In this document: piece after piece, positions 28,559-38,201 of the stretch
Numbering within the stretch: the first letter of the stretch is position 1
Layout of the letters: every line of letters starts with the position of its first letter
Source: Guyparkeria sp. SCN-R1
GTDB lineage: Bacteria > Pseudomonadota > Gammaproteobacteria > Halothiobacillales > Halothiobacillaceae
Reading direction: 5' to 3'
NCBI RefSeq assembly: GCF_003932495.1
Contig: NZ_QZMT01000010.1
Span: forward strand, 62,001-126,000
DNA: 64,000 nt
The notes under the pieces: generated by a model
Told to the model about the DNA's origin: nothing
The model's database searches: none
What the model saw: only the letters and a program-made list of their open reading frames with translations
Position numbers and translations under genes: made by a program

Positions 28559-28618
28559 TCGTCATTCGGGACGGACAATGTAATCCCCCGGGCTTGTGGC
28601 ATACTCCGGGGCTGTTTT

Positions 28619-28884
28619 GGGAAATTCTGCGCGATTCGATAGCGTCTCTGCGGACCGCCAAGGGCCCATATGCAAGGCGCAGTCCGCCGTGAAGGGCCGT
28701 CCCCTTTACAAGGGCTGCAACGCCGCAGATGGGTCCTTGGCGGCCCGCCCGGACGGGGCTTGCGGGTTTGCCCGCACTCGGCGTTGCCGTCCCTCGACGG
28801 GCAATGAGCCCGCCTTCGGTCCGGCGCCTTGATTGCGAGCAAACCCGCAAGCCAGAGATGCAATCGCATCGCGCAGAGTTTCCC
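28619..28884. repeat. Structured dispersed repeat, copy 2 (inverted relative to copy 1)
   Basis: The 28559-28928 gap between tgt and yajC holds the reverse-oriented homologue of the 9486-9755 element. Its terminal inverted repeats (28619-28650 and 28853-28884) match at 28 of 32 positions; GTTTT and AAAAC extend the pairing outside. Blocks shared with copy 1 include CATCTGCGGCGTTGCAGC and GAAGGCGGGCTC. Where the copies differ, arms usually change on both sides so that pairing is kept, for example GGCTTGCGGGTTTGC with GCAAACCCGCAAGCC and GGGCCGCCAAGG with CCCTTGGCGGTCC. No transposase or credible ORF. Confidence 0.75.
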
Positions 28885-28928
28885 TTGAAAACCACCTAAA
28901 ACAACACGAAATCGGAGCGACCACCACG

Positions 28929-29264
28929 ATGTTCTTTATCAGCGATGCCATGGCCCAGGCGGAAGGGGCCGGTGAGCCGAGCCTGCTGGCGACCTTCCTG
29001 CCGCTGCTGCTCATCTTCGCCGTCATGTACTTCCTGCTGATCCGTCCGCAGATCAAGCGTCAGAAGGAACACAAGAAGCTGGTCGAGGCGATCGAGAAGG
29101 GTGACGAGGTAGCGACTTCCGGCGGCCTGCTGGGTCGTGTGGTTAACCTGGGCGACACCCTCCTGGTGCTCGAGATCGCCGACGGGACCAACGTGGTCGT
29201 GCAGCGATTCGCCGTGACCACGGTCATGCCCAAGGGCACCATCAAGGACGCACGCGAGGCCTGA
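28929..29264 (+). CDS. yajC: Sec translocon accessory protein YajC
   Basis: YajC is a small inner-membrane partner of SecDF. The 111-residue protein starts MFFISDAMAQAEG, has one membrane helix (LLATFLPLLLIFAVMYFLLI) followed by the family motif RPQIKRQKEHKKL and a cytoplasmic domain with GDEVATSGGLLGRV. The ORF is open further upstream, but the ATG at 28929 gives the standard N-terminus and has GGAG upstream. It is followed by secD and secF. Confidence 0.95.
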   Translation: MFFISDAMAQAEGAGEPSLLATFLPLLLIFAVMYFLLIRPQIKRQKEHKKLVEAIEKGDEVATSGGLLGRVVNLGDTLLVLEIADGTNVVVQRFAVTTVMPKGTIKDAREA

Positions 29265-29279
29265 TCCTCGCCATTCCCC

Positions 29280-29312
29280 AGGGCTCGCCACGGCGGGCCC
29301 TCTCGTTTTATC
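29280..29312 (+). terminator. Attenuator-like hairpin between yajC and secD
   Basis: A 9-base stem with one G-T pair (29280-29288 with 29293-29301) around a CACG loop is followed by CTCGTTTTAT. It could attenuate transcription between yajC and secD, which are separated by 125 bases, or simply stabilise the yajC message end. The T-run is short and offset. Confidence 0.45.
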
Positions 29313-29389
29313 CGTCCGCCGGCCAGGGATGCGTGCCGGCGGGCCGCGTCCCGGTCCACGGGGCGCCTTTCCACGCGAAGGCCTAGAAG

Positions 29390-31255
29390 ATGAACCGCTA
29401 TCCCCTGTGGAAGAATCTGATCGTCGTCGTTGTCGTGCTGGTGGGGTTGTTCTACGCCCTGCCGAACTTCTTCGGCGAAGAGCCGGCCCTGCAGATCTCC
29501 AAGCGCGACGGCGGCATGGAGCAGGCCGCCCTCTCCGAGGCGCAGAGCGCCCTGCGGGCGGCCGGCATCGAGTACAGCCGTGCCGATTTGCAGGACGACT
29601 CCGGTCTGATCCGCTTCAACTCCACGGACGATCAGCTCGAGGCGGTCGACGTGGTGCGTGCCGCCCTCGGTGGTGATTACCCCGTTGCCCTCAATCTCGC
29701 GCCGGCCGCGCCGACCTGGCTGACCGACCTCGGCGCCTTGCCGATGTACCTGGGCCTGGACCTGCGTGGTGGTGTCCACTTCCTGATGCAGGTGGACATG
29801 GGTGCGGCGGTCAATACCGCGCTGGACCGCCGTGTGGACGGCATGCGTGCCGACCTGCGTGGCGAGCGCCTGCGTTATGTCTCCGCCGAGGTCACCGACG
29901 AGCAGCGCATCCAGGTGCGTTTCCGTGATGCAGAGTCCCGCGACCAGGCCATCGACCAGTTGACGGCAGACTACGAGGATCTCGAGTTCGATTCGGCCGA
30001 GATCGACGGCGAGCCGTACCTGACGGCGACGATGACCGAGGAGGGTGTCGAGACCGAGCGTCGCGCCGCCCTCGAGCAGAACATCACCACCTTGCGCAAC
30101 CGCGTCAACGAACTGGGGGTGGCCGAGCCGCTGATCCAGCAGCAGGGCGACAGCCGCATCGTGGTCGAGCTGCCGGGCATCCAGGACACCGTGCGCGCCA
30201 AAGAGATCCTCGGCGCGACGGCCACGCTGGAATTTCGCTTGGTTCACGGCTCGCCCGCCGACTGGGTCGATGCCGACGAGTCGGGTAGCGTGCCGCCGCA
30301 GGCCCGTCTCTACCAGCGTCGCGATGGCGGCCCGGTGCTCTTGAAGCGCCAGGTGATCGTCACGGGCGACCGTGTCACCGGGGCGTCCTCGGGCTTCGAT
30401 CAGGACTCCGGCTCGCCGGCGGTGTTCGTCAACCTCGACAGCCAGGGCGCGCGGCGCATGGCCGACATCACCGGCGACAACATCGGCCAGCAGATGGGCG
30501 TGGTGTTCATCGAGAACCGCATCGACACCAAGGTCGACGAGGACGGCAAGCTGAGCGAGGAAAAGAAGCTGGTCGAAGAGGTGATCAACGTCGCCACGAT
30601 TCGTGACCAGCTGGCCAACCGCTTCCAGATCACCGGGCTCGACTCCTCGCAGGAGGCGCGCGACCTCTCGCTGCTGCTGCGTGCCGGCGCCCTGCGTGCC
30701 CCGATGGATATCGTCGAGGAGCGTACCGTCGGCCCGAGCCTGGGGGCCGAGAACATCCAGGCGGGTGTGAATGCCGCCATCCTGGGCTTCGTGCTGGTCT
30801 CGATCTTCATGATGATCTACTACCGCGTATTCGGCGTGATTGCCGTGGTCGCGCTGGTGACCAACCTGATCCTGATCGTCGCGGTACTCTCGATGCTGCA
30901 GGCGACCCTGACCCTGCCGGGCATTGCCGGGATCGTGCTGACCGTGGGTATGGCGGTGGATGCCAACGTGCTGATCTTCGAGCGCATCCGCGAAGAGCTC
31001 AGGAACGGCATGACGCCGCACGCGGCGATGAAGGCCGGCTACGAGCGGGCCTTCGGCACCATCCTGGACGCGAACATCACCACCCTGCTGGCGGCCCTCG
31101 CGCTGTTTGCCTTCGGCACTGGGCCGGTCAAGGGCTTCGCCGTGACGCTGTCGATCGGCATCCTCGCCTCGGTGTTCACCGCGGTGATGCTGTCGCGCGC
31201 ACTGGCCAATCTGGTCTACGGCCGCCAGGCGCGCCTGAAGGGACTTTCCATCTGA
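29390..31255 (+). CDS. secD: Protein translocase subunit SecD
   Basis: SecD with SecF uses the proton gradient to pull preproteins through SecYEG. The 621-residue protein has an N-terminal membrane helix (NLIVVVVVLVGLFYALPNFF), the LGLDLRGGVHFLMQVD segment, a large periplasmic P1 region, and a C-terminal five-helix domain with GMAVDANVLIFERIREEL. Length is close to E. coli SecD. It is followed after 40 bases by secF. Confidence 0.97.
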   Translation: MNRYPLWKNLIVVVVVLVGLFYALPNFFGEEPALQISKRDGGMEQAALSEAQSALRAAGIEYSRADLQDDSGLIRFNSTDDQLEAVDVVRAALGGDYPVALNLAPAAPTWLTDLGALPMYLGLDLRGGVHFLMQVDMGAAVNTALDRRVDGMRADLRGERLRYVSAEVTDEQRIQVRFRDAESRDQAIDQLTADYEDLEFDSAEIDGEPYLTATMTEEGVETERRAALEQNITTLRNRVNELGVAEPLIQQQGDSRIVVELPGIQDTVRAKEILGATATLEFRLVHGSPADWVDADESGSVPPQARLYQRRDGGPVLLKRQVIVTGDRVTGASSGFDQDSGSPAVFVNLDSQGARRMADITGDNIGQQMGVVFIENRIDTKVDEDGKLSEEKKLVEEVINVATIRDQLANRFQITGLDSSQEARDLSLLLRAGALRAPMDIVEERTVGPSLGAENIQAGVNAAILGFVLVSIFMMIYYRVFGVIAVVALVTNLILIVAVLSMLQATLTLPGIAGIVLTVGMAVDANVLIFERIREELRNGMTPHAAMKAGYERAFGTILDANITTLLAALALFAFGTGPVKGFAVTLSIGILASVFTAVMLSRALANLVYGRQARLKGLSI

Positions 31256-31295
31256 GCCGGCCAGGTGCCGACAATCGAATCAGACGAGTGACACC

Positions 31296-32237
31296 ATGAA
31301 CGTATTTCCAGCCGACGCGCGATTCGACTTCTTCGGCAAGCGCTATTTCGCCTACGCCCTGTCGGCGGCCCTGCTGCTGGTCGCGGTGGGTTCGCTGGCG
31401 ACCAAGGGGCTCAACCTGGGCCTGGACTTTACCGGCGGGGTGGTGATCGAGCTGGGCTACCCCGGTGGGGCGGACATCGATGCCGTGCGTGAAACGCTCG
31501 ATGCCCAGGGCTTCGACCAGGCCGTCGCGCAGCTGTTCGGCTCGTCGGAGTCGGTGATGATCCGCCTGCCGCCGACCGACGACAGTCACGGCCGGCTGGC
31601 GGACGAGCTGCTGATTGCAATGCAGTCCGAGACCGACGACGTGGAGATGCGCCGGGTCGAGTACGTCGGCCCGGCCGTGGGCAAGGAGCTGTTCAATGCC
31701 GGCGGGCTCGCGCTCCTGGTGGTGCTGGCCGGCATCCTCGTCTACGTGGGCTTTCGCTTCCAGGTGCGCCTGGCCGGCGGCGCGATCCTGGCGTTGGCGC
31801 ACGACCTGGTGGTGGTGCTGGGCATCGTCAGCCTGCTGGGGCTGCGCTTCGACCTGACCGTGCTGGCCGCCTTCCTGGCGCTGGCGGGTTACTCGATCAA
31901 CGACACCATCGTGGTGTTCGACCGTATCCGCGAGAACTTCCAGAAGATGCGCAAGGGCACCGAGAAGGAAGTGATGAACGCCTCGGTCAACCAGACCATG
32001 TCGCGCACGGTCATCACGTCGGGCACCACCTTCCTCACCGCGTTGGCGCTGTTCGTCTTCGGCGGCGAGGCGCTTTACGGCTTCTCGCTGACCCTGCTGC
32101 TGGGTATCGCGATCGGTACGTTCTCCTCGATCTACGTCGCCTCGGCGGTGTCGCTGGATATGGGGCTAAAGCGTCAGGACCTGCTCAAGATCGATGACAA
32201 GGAGCGGCTCAAGCAGGCCGAGGACAGCGCGCCCTGA
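31296..32237 (+). CDS. secF: Protein translocase subunit SecF
   Basis: The 313-residue partner of SecD has an early membrane helix, GLDFTGGVVIEL in the periplasmic head, and the five-helix C-terminal domain with AFLALAGYSINDTIVVFDRI and SRTVITSGTTFLTALALFVFGG. Both are standard SecF motifs. It ends the queA-tgt-yajC-secD-secF run and is followed 64 bases later by a strong terminator. Confidence 0.97.
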   Translation: MNVFPADARFDFFGKRYFAYALSAALLLVAVGSLATKGLNLGLDFTGGVVIELGYPGGADIDAVRETLDAQGFDQAVAQLFGSSESVMIRLPPTDDSHGRLADELLIAMQSETDDVEMRRVEYVGPAVGKELFNAGGLALLVVLAGILVYVGFRFQVRLAGGAILALAHDLVVVLGIVSLLGLRFDLTVLAAFLALAGYSINDTIVVFDRIRENFQKMRKGTEKEVMNASVNQTMSRTVITSGTTFLTALALFVFGGEALYGFSLTLLLGIAIGTFSSIYVASAVSLDMGLKRQDLLKIDDKERLKQAEDSAP

Positions 32238-32301
32238 TCGCTGACCGGCCGTCCCGGCAACCCTGCCCGATCTCGTTACCGGGCGGATGCCGGAAAGAAG
32301 A

Positions 32302-32327
32302 AAGCCCGCATTGAATGCGGGCTTTTT
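32302..32327 (+). terminator. Intrinsic terminator after secF (also at the 3' side of suhB)
   Basis: AAGCCCGCAT and ATGCGGGCTT form a perfect 10-base stem with a TGA loop, followed by more T (five in a row at 32323-32327) on the plus strand. On the minus strand the matching AAG run gives T-rich sequence after the stem too, so it may serve the convergent suhB gene as well. Confidence 0.9.
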
Positions 32328-32351
32328 CGTGTCCGGGGTTGTCGCGGCGCG

Positions 32352-33170
32352 TTATTCGGGGCGGGACACCGAGCGCCATGCCTTTTCGCCCTTGCTGATC
32401 GCCTGCAGCATGGCGTGGACCAGCTTGGGGTTGGCGCAGATGACGTTGCCACTGCCGAGATAGTCGTCGCCGCCCTGGTTGTCGATCACCACACCGCCGG
32501 CCTCGCGGACCAACAGCACGCCGGCCGCCATGTCCCAGGGCTTGAGGCCGAATTCCCAGAAGCCGTCGAAACGGCCCGCGGCCACGTAGGCCAGGTCCAG
32601 CGCGGCCGAACCGGGACGGCGGATGCCGGCGATCGGGCCGTGCAGCGCCCGCAGGGTCGCGATATAGCGCTCGAGGTTCTGGTCGTCGCGAAACGGGATG
32701 CCGGTTCCCAGTAACGCGCCGTCCAGCCCCTTGCGCGGGGCGACGCGGATGCGGCGGTTGTCGAGGAAGGCACCGCCGCCGCGCTCGGCGGTGAACAGCT
32801 CCTGGTTGACCGGGTTGTAGATCACGCCCAGTTCCAGTCGGCCCTGGCGTTCCAGCGCGATGGACACCGCGTAGTGGCCGATGCCGTGCAGGAAGTTGGT
32901 CGTGCCGTCGAGCGGATCGATGATCCATCGAAATTCGGCGCCATCCTGCCCGGCGGCGCCGGACTCCTCGGCGAGGATGCCGTGGTCGGGGTAGGCGCGC
33001 AGCAGGGTGTCGATGATCGCCGCCTCGGCCTGGTGATCGACCTCGCTGACGAAGTCGTTGCGCTTTTTCGACTCGATGGTGAGATCGTTGACGCGATCAC
33101 GACTGCGGGAGATGACACTGCCGGCGGCGCGGGCGGCGCGCACGGCGATATTGAGCATGGGGTGCGGCAT
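32352..33170 (-). CDS. suhB: Inositol-1-monophosphatase SuhB
   Basis: SuhB is an inositol monophosphatase that also acts with the Nus factors in rRNA antitermination. The 272-residue protein has the metal-binding motifs GEEvariant-type EESGAAGQD, IIDPLDGTTNFLHGI and the C-terminal KPWDMAAGVLLVREAGG. Position between secF and a divergent trmJ matches Pseudomonas and supports SuhB over other IMPase paralogues. A second family member lies at 58749-59570. The 165-base divergent region to trmJ presumably holds both promoters. Confidence 0.92.
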   Translation of the reverse strand: MPHPMLNIAVRAARAAGSVISRSRDRVNDLTIESKKRNDFVSEVDHQAEAAIIDTLLRAYPDHGILAEESGAAGQDGAEFRWIIDPLDGTTNFLHGIGHYAVSIALERQGRLELGVIYNPVNQELFTAERGGGAFLDNRRIRVAPRKGLDGALLGTGIPFRDDQNLERYIATLRALHGPIAGIRRPGSAALDLAYVAAGRFDGFWEFGLKPWDMAAGVLLVREAGGVVIDNQGGDDYLGSGNVICANPKLVHAMLQAISKGEKAWRSVSRPE

Positions 33171-33335
33171 AATGGTCTGGTCGGCTCGACGAGCGAATGG
33201 TGGATGACGGGCCGTGACACGCGGTTTGCCCGCTGCCAGAGGCGCGTCCGGGCCGGTCGATCGGACCGTGATGCCCGGTCGGGGCGCTGATGTGCCCCGT
33301 TCCTCGGATCCGGAATTATACGCGTAAACGCCCCT

Positions 33336-34175
33336 ATGTCAGCCATGCCGCATTCCTCCTCTTCCGTCACCAGCCCATCCGCCGCCACCGGCTCCACTCA
33401 GGCCCTTGCACGGATCGAGATCGTGCTTTGCCAGACATCGATGGCCGAGAACATCGGCGCCGCCGCGCGGGCGATGAAGACCATGGGCCTCTCGCGACTG
33501 GTGCTGGTCGCGCCCCGAGTTGATCGGGCGGCAATTGACGACAAGGCCCGCGCGGTGGCAACGCACGCTGCCGACCTGCTGAATGTCGCGCGGGTGGTCG
33601 AGTCGGTCGACGAGGCGGTCGCCGACTCGGTGGCCGTGTGGGCGACCACGGCGCGGACGCGCAGCTTGGCCCTGCCCTTGCTCGATGGACGGGCGGCGGC
33701 GGCCGAGGTCATGCGGCAGGTCAGCTCGCTGCCGACCGACTCCCCCGGCCGGGTCAGCATCCTGTTCGGCGCCGAACGCACCGGGCTGACCAACGAGGAG
33801 TTGGGCGTGGCGGATCATCTGCTCGCGCTGCACGCCAATCCCGACTACCCCGTGCTCAACCTTGCCCAGGCGGTCCAGCTGGTGGCCTACGAGCTGTTCC
33901 ACGCCTCGCGCCAGCCGGAACCGCTGGAGTCCGGCGGCGAGCCGCCGGCCCGCAAGGCCGAGCTTGCTACACTCTGCGCTCGTCTCGAGGCGGCGCTGGC
34001 CGAGCGCGACTACTTCCCCGGCGATGGCGCGGCGGAGACCGAGCGACACGCCCGTCGCCTGATGCAGCGCCTGCGCGTGATGCTCAACCGGGCCGAGCCG
34101 CGCCGCGACGAACTGCAGATCCTGCAGGGCATGCTGACCGCGCTTTCCCGGGAGCGGCGTGGCGGGACGGATTGA
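33336..34175 (+). CDS. trmJ: tRNA (cytidine/uridine-32-2'-O)-methyltransferase TrmJ
   Basis: TrmJ is a SPOUT-fold enzyme that methylates the ribose of nucleotide 32 in tRNAs. The 279-residue protein has the opening [20 protein letters not shown], the [19 protein letters not shown] motif and the knot region [22 protein letters not shown], all typical. Two ATGs (33336 and 33345) are possible. It is 23 bases upstream of cysE in the conserved suhB-trmJ-cysE-iscR order. Confidence 0.93.
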   Translation: MSAMPHSSSSVTSPSAATGSTQALARIEIVLCQTSMAENIGAAARAMKTMGLSRLVLVAPRVDRAAIDDKARAVATHAADLLNVARVVESVDEAVADSVAVWATTARTRSLALPLLDGRAAAAEVMRQVSSLPTDSPGRVSILFGAERTGLTNEELGVADHLLALHANPDYPVLNLAQAVQLVAYELFHASRQPEPLESGGEPPARKAELATLCARLEAALAERDYFPGDGAAETERHARRLMQRLRVMLNRAEPRRDELQILQGMLTALSRERRGGTD

Positions 34176-34198
34176 TCGATAGATTGCGGAGCAAGTGC

Positions 34199-35011
34199 AT
34201 GGGTTGGTGGAAAACGATTCTCGATGACGTCGACAGCGTGTTCGACCGCGACCCGGCCGCGCGCAGCCGCTGGGAGATCGCGCTGACCTACCCGGGTTTG
34301 CATGCCGTCTGGTGGCATCGCGTCGCCCACGCCCTCTGGCGGCGCAACTGGCGCCTGCTCGCCCGGCTGATTTCCAACGTCAGCCGCTGGCTGACCGGGA
34401 TCGAGATCCACCCCGGTGCCGAGATCGGGCGCCGCTTTTTCATCGATCACGGCATGGGGGTGGTGATCGGCGAGACCGCCGAGATCGGCGACGACTGCAC
34501 CCTGTATCACGGCGTCACCCTGGGAGGGACCACCTGGCGGGAGGGCAAACGTCACCCGACCCTGGGTGCCGGCGTGGTAGTCGGGGCCGGGGCGAAGATC
34601 CTCGGGCCGATCACCCTCGGCGAAGGGGTGCGGGTCGGCTCGAACGCCGTGGTGCTCAGGGATGCGCCCGACGGCGCGACCCTGGTCGGCATCCCCGCGC
34701 GCATGGTCGAGCAGCGCGCCGAGCAGAACGAGACCAAGCGTCGCGTGGCCCAGCGCCTGGGTTTCGATGCCTACGGGGTGGCCCGCGACATGCCCGATCC
34801 GGTGGCGACGGTGGTCGATCGCCTCTTGGATCACGTCCAGACGGTCGACGGCCAGCTCGACGAGATGGCCGACGCCCTGCGCTCGTTGGGGGTGGATGTC
34901 TCCCGACCGAGTCGCCCGAGCCTGGATGGCTGCCACCTCGACGAGGAAGACGGGCTGGTCAATTGCGGTCGCGACGAGCCGGTCGACGAGACCTCGGATC
35001 GGCGGGACTGA
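34199..35011 (+). CDS. cysE: Serine O-acetyltransferase
   Basis: CysE acetylates serine as the first step of cysteine synthesis. The 270-residue protein has the left-handed beta-helix with hexapeptide repeats ([40 protein letters not shown], and later [20 protein letters not shown]). Active-site His residues are in FIDHG and LYHGVTLGG. The shorter N-terminal domain resembles the type encoded beside iscR in Azotobacter and Pseudomonas. The ORF is open far upstream, but ATG at 34199 has GGAG and begins [20 protein letters not shown], the expected start. It links cysteine supply to iron-sulfur regulation by its position. Confidence 0.93.
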   Translation: MGWWKTILDDVDSVFDRDPAARSRWEIALTYPGLHAVWWHRVAHALWRRNWRLLARLISNVSRWLTGIEIHPGAEIGRRFFIDHGMGVVIGETAEIGDDCTLYHGVTLGGTTWREGKRHPTLGAGVVVGAGAKILGPITLGEGVRVGSNAVVLRDAPDGATLVGIPARMVEQRAEQNETKRRVAQRLGFDAYGVARDMPDPVATVVDRLLDHVQTVDGQLDEMADALRSLGVDVSRPSRPSLDGCHLDEEDGLVNCGRDEPVDETSDRRD

Positions 35012-35053
35012 TCCGGGCGGCGCACGCCCATATACAGCGCGGTGTCGCCGGAC

Positions 35054-35093
35054 TATGATGGGGCGACTATCCCCGAGAATCCCGCTCGGGATT
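35054..35093 (+). promoter_or_regulatory. Candidate promoter and inverted repeat upstream of iscR
   Basis: In the 126 bases between cysE and iscR, TATGAT (35054-35059) resembles a -10 box, although the -35 region is poor. AATCCCG (35078-35084) and CGGGATT (35087-35093) form a perfect 7-base inverted repeat just downstream. It could be a hairpin at the start of the iscR message or an operator. I did not find a clear match to the known IscR type 1 site. Confidence 0.35.
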
Positions 35094-35137
35094 GACCCGT
35101 TTGGGCGGCCCCGACAGGGGCTGCCGGGAGGTTTGCA

Positions 35138-35638
35138 ATGAGGCTGACGACCAAGGGCCGCTACGCCGTCACGGCCATGCTGGACCTGGCCATCCATGAC
35201 CGCGGCCAGCCGACGGCACTGGCCGACATCGCCGAACGACAGTCATTGTCGCTCTCCTACCTCGAGCAACTGTTCGCCCAGTTGCGCCGCGGGCAGCTGG
35301 TCAGCAGCGTGCGTGGCCCCGGCGGCGGTTACCAGCTGGCGCGTGAGCCGGCGCGGATCAACATCGCCGAGATCGTCCATGCGGTCGACGAGGTGGTCGA
35401 CGTCACCCGCTGCGGTGGCCGCGGCAACTGCCAGGATGGCGGCAAGTGCCTTGCTCATGACCTGTGGATGGGGCTGTCGGCCCAGATACAGGGGTTCCTC
35501 GAATCCATTTCGCTGGCCGACCTGGTGGAGCAGCCCGACGTGCTCGACGTCTCCGCTCGCCAGGATGATCGGCTGCAGCAGACGCGCGACGAGCGCTCTG
35601 AGGCCGCCGCTGCCGGCATGCGGGGCGTCGGTCCCTGA
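35138..35638 (+). CDS. iscR: Iron-sulfur cluster regulator IscR
   Basis: IscR is an Rrf2-family [2Fe-2S] repressor/activator that adjusts Fe-S assembly genes. The 166-residue protein has the winged helix ([42 protein letters not shown]) and all four cluster ligands at the same positions as in E. coli: Cys92, Cys98, Cys104 and His107. It should therefore be fully functional. The genes that normally follow, iscS to iscX, are missing and ndk comes next. IscR may act on a suf operon elsewhere in the genome. Confidence 0.95.
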   Translation: MRLTTKGRYAVTAMLDLAIHDRGQPTALADIAERQSLSLSYLEQLFAQLRRGQLVSSVRGPGGGYQLAREPARINIAEIVHAVDEVVDVTRCGGRGNCQDGGKCLAHDLWMGLSAQIQGFLESISLADLVEQPDVLDVSARQDDRLQQTRDERSEAAAAGMRGVGP

Positions 35639-35731
35639 TCGACTCCCCTCGCGGGATGACGAGGGCGAACGATCTCCACACGCTTCGCATGGATTGTTGC
35701 TCGGTGACTCGTTAAACTATCGCGCTTTGCG

Positions 35732-35754
35732 GCCGCTCGCCCCCGGTGAGCGGC
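35732..35754 (+). terminator. Hairpin between iscR and ndk
   Basis: GCCGCTC (35732-35738) and GAGCGGC (35748-35754) form a 7-base stem with a 9-base loop, followed some bases later by a pyrimidine-rich tract (TTTCCCTTTTCTTTTTC). It may be a weak terminator of iscR or a 5' UTR hairpin of ndk. It lies where the isc genes stand in relatives. Confidence 0.4.
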
Positions 35755-35827
35755 AGCTACCTGTTTCCCTTTTCTTTTTCACGTTTCACCGGGGCGGATT
35801 GATCCCGCCCGATCAGGAGATAACTTC

Positions 35828-36253
35828 ATGGCCGTAGAACGCACCCTTTCGATCATCAAGCCCGACGCCGTTGCCAAGAACGTGATCGGCCAGATCATCT
35901 CGCGCTTCGAGGACGCCGGTCTGTCGGTGGTTGGCGCGCGCATGCTGCAACTGACCCGCGAGCAGGCCGAAGGCTTCTACGCGGTCCACAAGGAGCGCCC
36001 GTTCTTCGGTGAACTGGTCGGCTTCATGATCTCCGGCCCGGTCTTCGTCCAGGTGCTCGAGGGCGAGGACGCCATTGTCAAGAACCGTGATCTGATGGGC
36101 GCGACCAACCCGAAGGAAGCCGAGCCGGGCACCATCCGCGCCGACTTCGCCGAGTCGATCGACGCCAACGCGGTCCACGGTTCGGACAGCGCCGAGAACG
36201 CGCGCACCGAGATCGATTTCTTCTTCAAGCCCGACGAGTTGACCAGCCGCTAA
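35828..36253 (+). CDS. ndk: Nucleoside diphosphate kinase
   Basis: Ndk balances NTP pools by transferring phosphate through a histidine. The 141-residue protein starts [20 protein letters not shown] and has the active-site His in the segment [21 protein letters not shown] precedes the ATG. Its position just before rlmN matches Pseudomonas, but there it follows iscX. Confidence 0.97.
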   Translation: MAVERTLSIIKPDAVAKNVIGQIISRFEDAGLSVVGARMLQLTREQAEGFYAVHKERPFFGELVGFMISGPVFVQVLEGEDAIVKNRDLMGATNPKEAEPGTIRADFAESIDANAVHGSDSAENARTEIDFFFKPDELTSR

Positions 36254-36294
36254 GACCGCTGGCACCTTTTCGGGTCGACATACGGGTGGCCTGA

Positions 36295-37425
36295 ATGACT
36301 TCGACCGACGAACGCATCAACCTGCTGGGCCTGGCGCCCAGCCGCCTGCGTGCCTGGTTCGCGGAGATGGGTGAGAAGCCCTTCCGTGCCAACCAGGTGC
36401 TCAAGTGGGTGCACCAGCGTCGGGTCGAGGACTTCGACGCGATGACCGATCTCGCCAAGAGCCTGCGCGAAAAGCTTAAGGAGATCGCCTGCATCCAGGC
36501 CCCCGAGATCCTGCTCGACCAGGAATCGAAGGACGGGACGCGCAAGTTTCTCGTCGATACGGGCGGCGGCAACTCGGTGGAGATGGTCTACATCCCCGAG
36601 GACGACCGCGCGACCCTCTGTATTTCCTCGCAGGTGGGCTGTTCGCTCACCTGTACCTTCTGTTCGACCGGCCGACAGGGCTTCAATCGCAACCTGTCGA
36701 CCGCGGAGATCGTCGGTCAGCTCTGGCTGGCCGAACGGTTGATCGAACGTCGCCTGCCGACCGGCAAGGCGATCAGCAACGTGGTCTTCATGGGCATGGG
36801 TGAGCCGCTCTTGAACGAGCAGGCGGTGGTCGATGCCGCCGAGCTGATGCTCGACGACCACGCCTACGGCCTGTCCAAGCGCCGCGTGACCATCTCTACC
36901 TCCGGAATCGTCCCGGCGATCGACCGGCTGGGCGAGCGCCTGCCGATCTCGCTCGCCATCTCCCTGCACGCGCCCAACGACGCGTTGCGCAACGAGCTGG
37001 TGCCGATCAACGAGAAGTACCCGCTCGACCAGCTGATGGCAGCCTGCGATCGCTACGCCGAAGTCGTGCCCCACGGCGCGATCATCTACGAGTACGTGAT
37101 GATCCAGGGCGTCAACGACACCCCCGAGCATGCCGACGAGCTGATCGAGCTGCTCGGCCCGCGCAAGGAAGCGGTCAAGATCAACCTGATCCCGTTCAAC
37201 CCCTTCGAGGGCTCCGGCTACGAGCGCTCCTCGCGCAACCGGATCGAGCGGTTCCGGGCGCGGCTCAAGGCCGTGGGCATCAACACCGTGCCGCGCAAGA
37301 CGCGCGGGGACGACATCGATGCCGCCTGCGGCCAGCTCGCGGGCAAGGTGGCTGATCGCTCGCGGCGGCAGGATCGCCTGGCGCAGATGGGCCTCGGCCA
37401 GGGCGTCGTGGAGGTGACTCGATGA
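36295..37425 (+). CDS. rlmN: Dual-specificity 23S rRNA/tRNA adenine-C2 methyltransferase RlmN
   Basis: RlmN is a radical-SAM enzyme that methylates A2503 of 23S rRNA and A37 of some tRNAs. The 376-residue protein has the cluster motif CSLTCTFC (C-x3-C-x2-C), the GMGEPLLNE motif, and the C-terminal Cys in [14 protein letters not shown] used in the ping-pong mechanism. Its stop overlaps the pilF start by four bases. Confidence 0.96.
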   Translation: MTSTDERINLLGLAPSRLRAWFAEMGEKPFRANQVLKWVHQRRVEDFDAMTDLAKSLREKLKEIACIQAPEILLDQESKDGTRKFLVDTGGGNSVEMVYIPEDDRATLCISSQVGCSLTCTFCSTGRQGFNRNLSTAEIVGQLWLAERLIERRLPTGKAISNVVFMGMGEPLLNEQAVVDAAELMLDDHAYGLSKRRVTISTSGIVPAIDRLGERLPISLAISLHAPNDALRNELVPINEKYPLDQLMAACDRYAEVVPHGAIIYEYVMIQGVNDTPEHADELIELLGPRKEAVKINLIPFNPFEGSGYERSSRNRIERFRARLKAVGINTVPRKTRGDDIDAACGQLAGKVADRSRRQDRLAQMGLGQGVVEVTR

Positions 37426-38201
37426 CGCACCGGCTGCTGACCCTGTGTGCGCTGGTCCTGCTCGGCTTGACCGGCTGTGCGACGACCGGCCTGGAGGGCG
37501 ACCGTGGCTCGATCGAGCGCCACGTCGGCGAAAACCGCCAGGCCGCCGAGATCAACACCGAGCTGGCCGCCGGCTACATGCGCGAGGGCGAGCTCAAGGT
37601 CGCCATGGAGAAGATCCGGCGCGCGATCCGGTTCGACAGCGGCTATGCCCCGGCCCACCACGTCCATGCCCTGCTGCTCCAGCGCCTGGGTGAGGACGAG
37701 AAGGCTGGCGATGCCTTTGCCCGTGCCGTGCGTCTCGATGGCGAGAATTCGGACATGGCCAACAACTACGGCGGTTTTCTCTGCTCGCAGGGCGATTACG
37801 AGCGCGCCCAGGCGATGTTCCGCCGGGCCTACAGTGACCCCTTGTACGAGACCCCCGAGTACGCCCTGGTCAATTCCGGTCGCTGCTACCAGCAGGCCGG
37901 TGATCAGGCCCAGGCCCTGGCCCAGTTCCGCCGTGCGCTGGACGAGGGCGCGCGCCAGCCGGGCGCCCTGCTGGGTGTCGCTCAGGCGTTGCTGGAAACC
38001 GGCGAGGCGGACGAGGCAGCCGAGGCGATGCGGCGGTACGAATCGCGTCATCGGCACACCGCACGGTCGCTTGGCGTCGCGATCGCGATCGACCGCGCAG
38101 TGGGTGACGAACAGGCATTGAAGAACCACCGCCTGATCCTGCGCGGCCGATTCCCGGATTCGTCGGAGGCCCAGGCACTGGAACAGGGAGGCAGTCGATG
38201 A
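37422..38201 (+). CDS. pilF: Type IV pilus pilotin/stability lipoprotein PilF (PilW-type TPR protein)
   Basis: The 259-residue lipoprotein has a signal peptide with lipobox LTGC and then six or so TPR motifs, for example [20 protein letters not shown] and ARPLYE-like repeats. In Pseudomonas PilF is the pilotin that targets the PilQ secretin to the outer membrane; in Neisseria the homologue is called PilW. Position between rlmN and rodZ is conserved. It fits with the pilus minor-pilin cluster at the right end of the window. Both ends overlap neighbours by four bases. Confidence 0.9.
   Translation: MTHRLLTLCALVLLGLTGCATTGLEGDRGSIERHVGENRQAAEINTELAAGYMREGELKVAMEKIRRAIRFDSGYAPAHHVHALLLQRLGEDEKAGDAFARAVRLDGENSDMANNYGGFLCSQGDYERAQAMFRRAYSDPLYETPEYALVNSGRCYQQAGDQAQALAQFRRALDEGARQPGALLGVAQALLETGEADEAAEAMRRYESRHRHTARSLGVAIAIDRAVGDEQALKNHRLILRGRFPDSSEAQALEQGGSR

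Noticed and set aside
28596-28869. Open frames within structured repeat copy 2 (for example one reading LRRCSPCKGDGP)
   Set aside because: The frame is not kept between the two repeat copies while base pairing is, so they are not proteins.
29060-31021. 653-codon antisense frame opposite yajC and secD
   Set aside because: Opposite two secure genes and composed mainly of His, Gln, Val and Arg without motifs.
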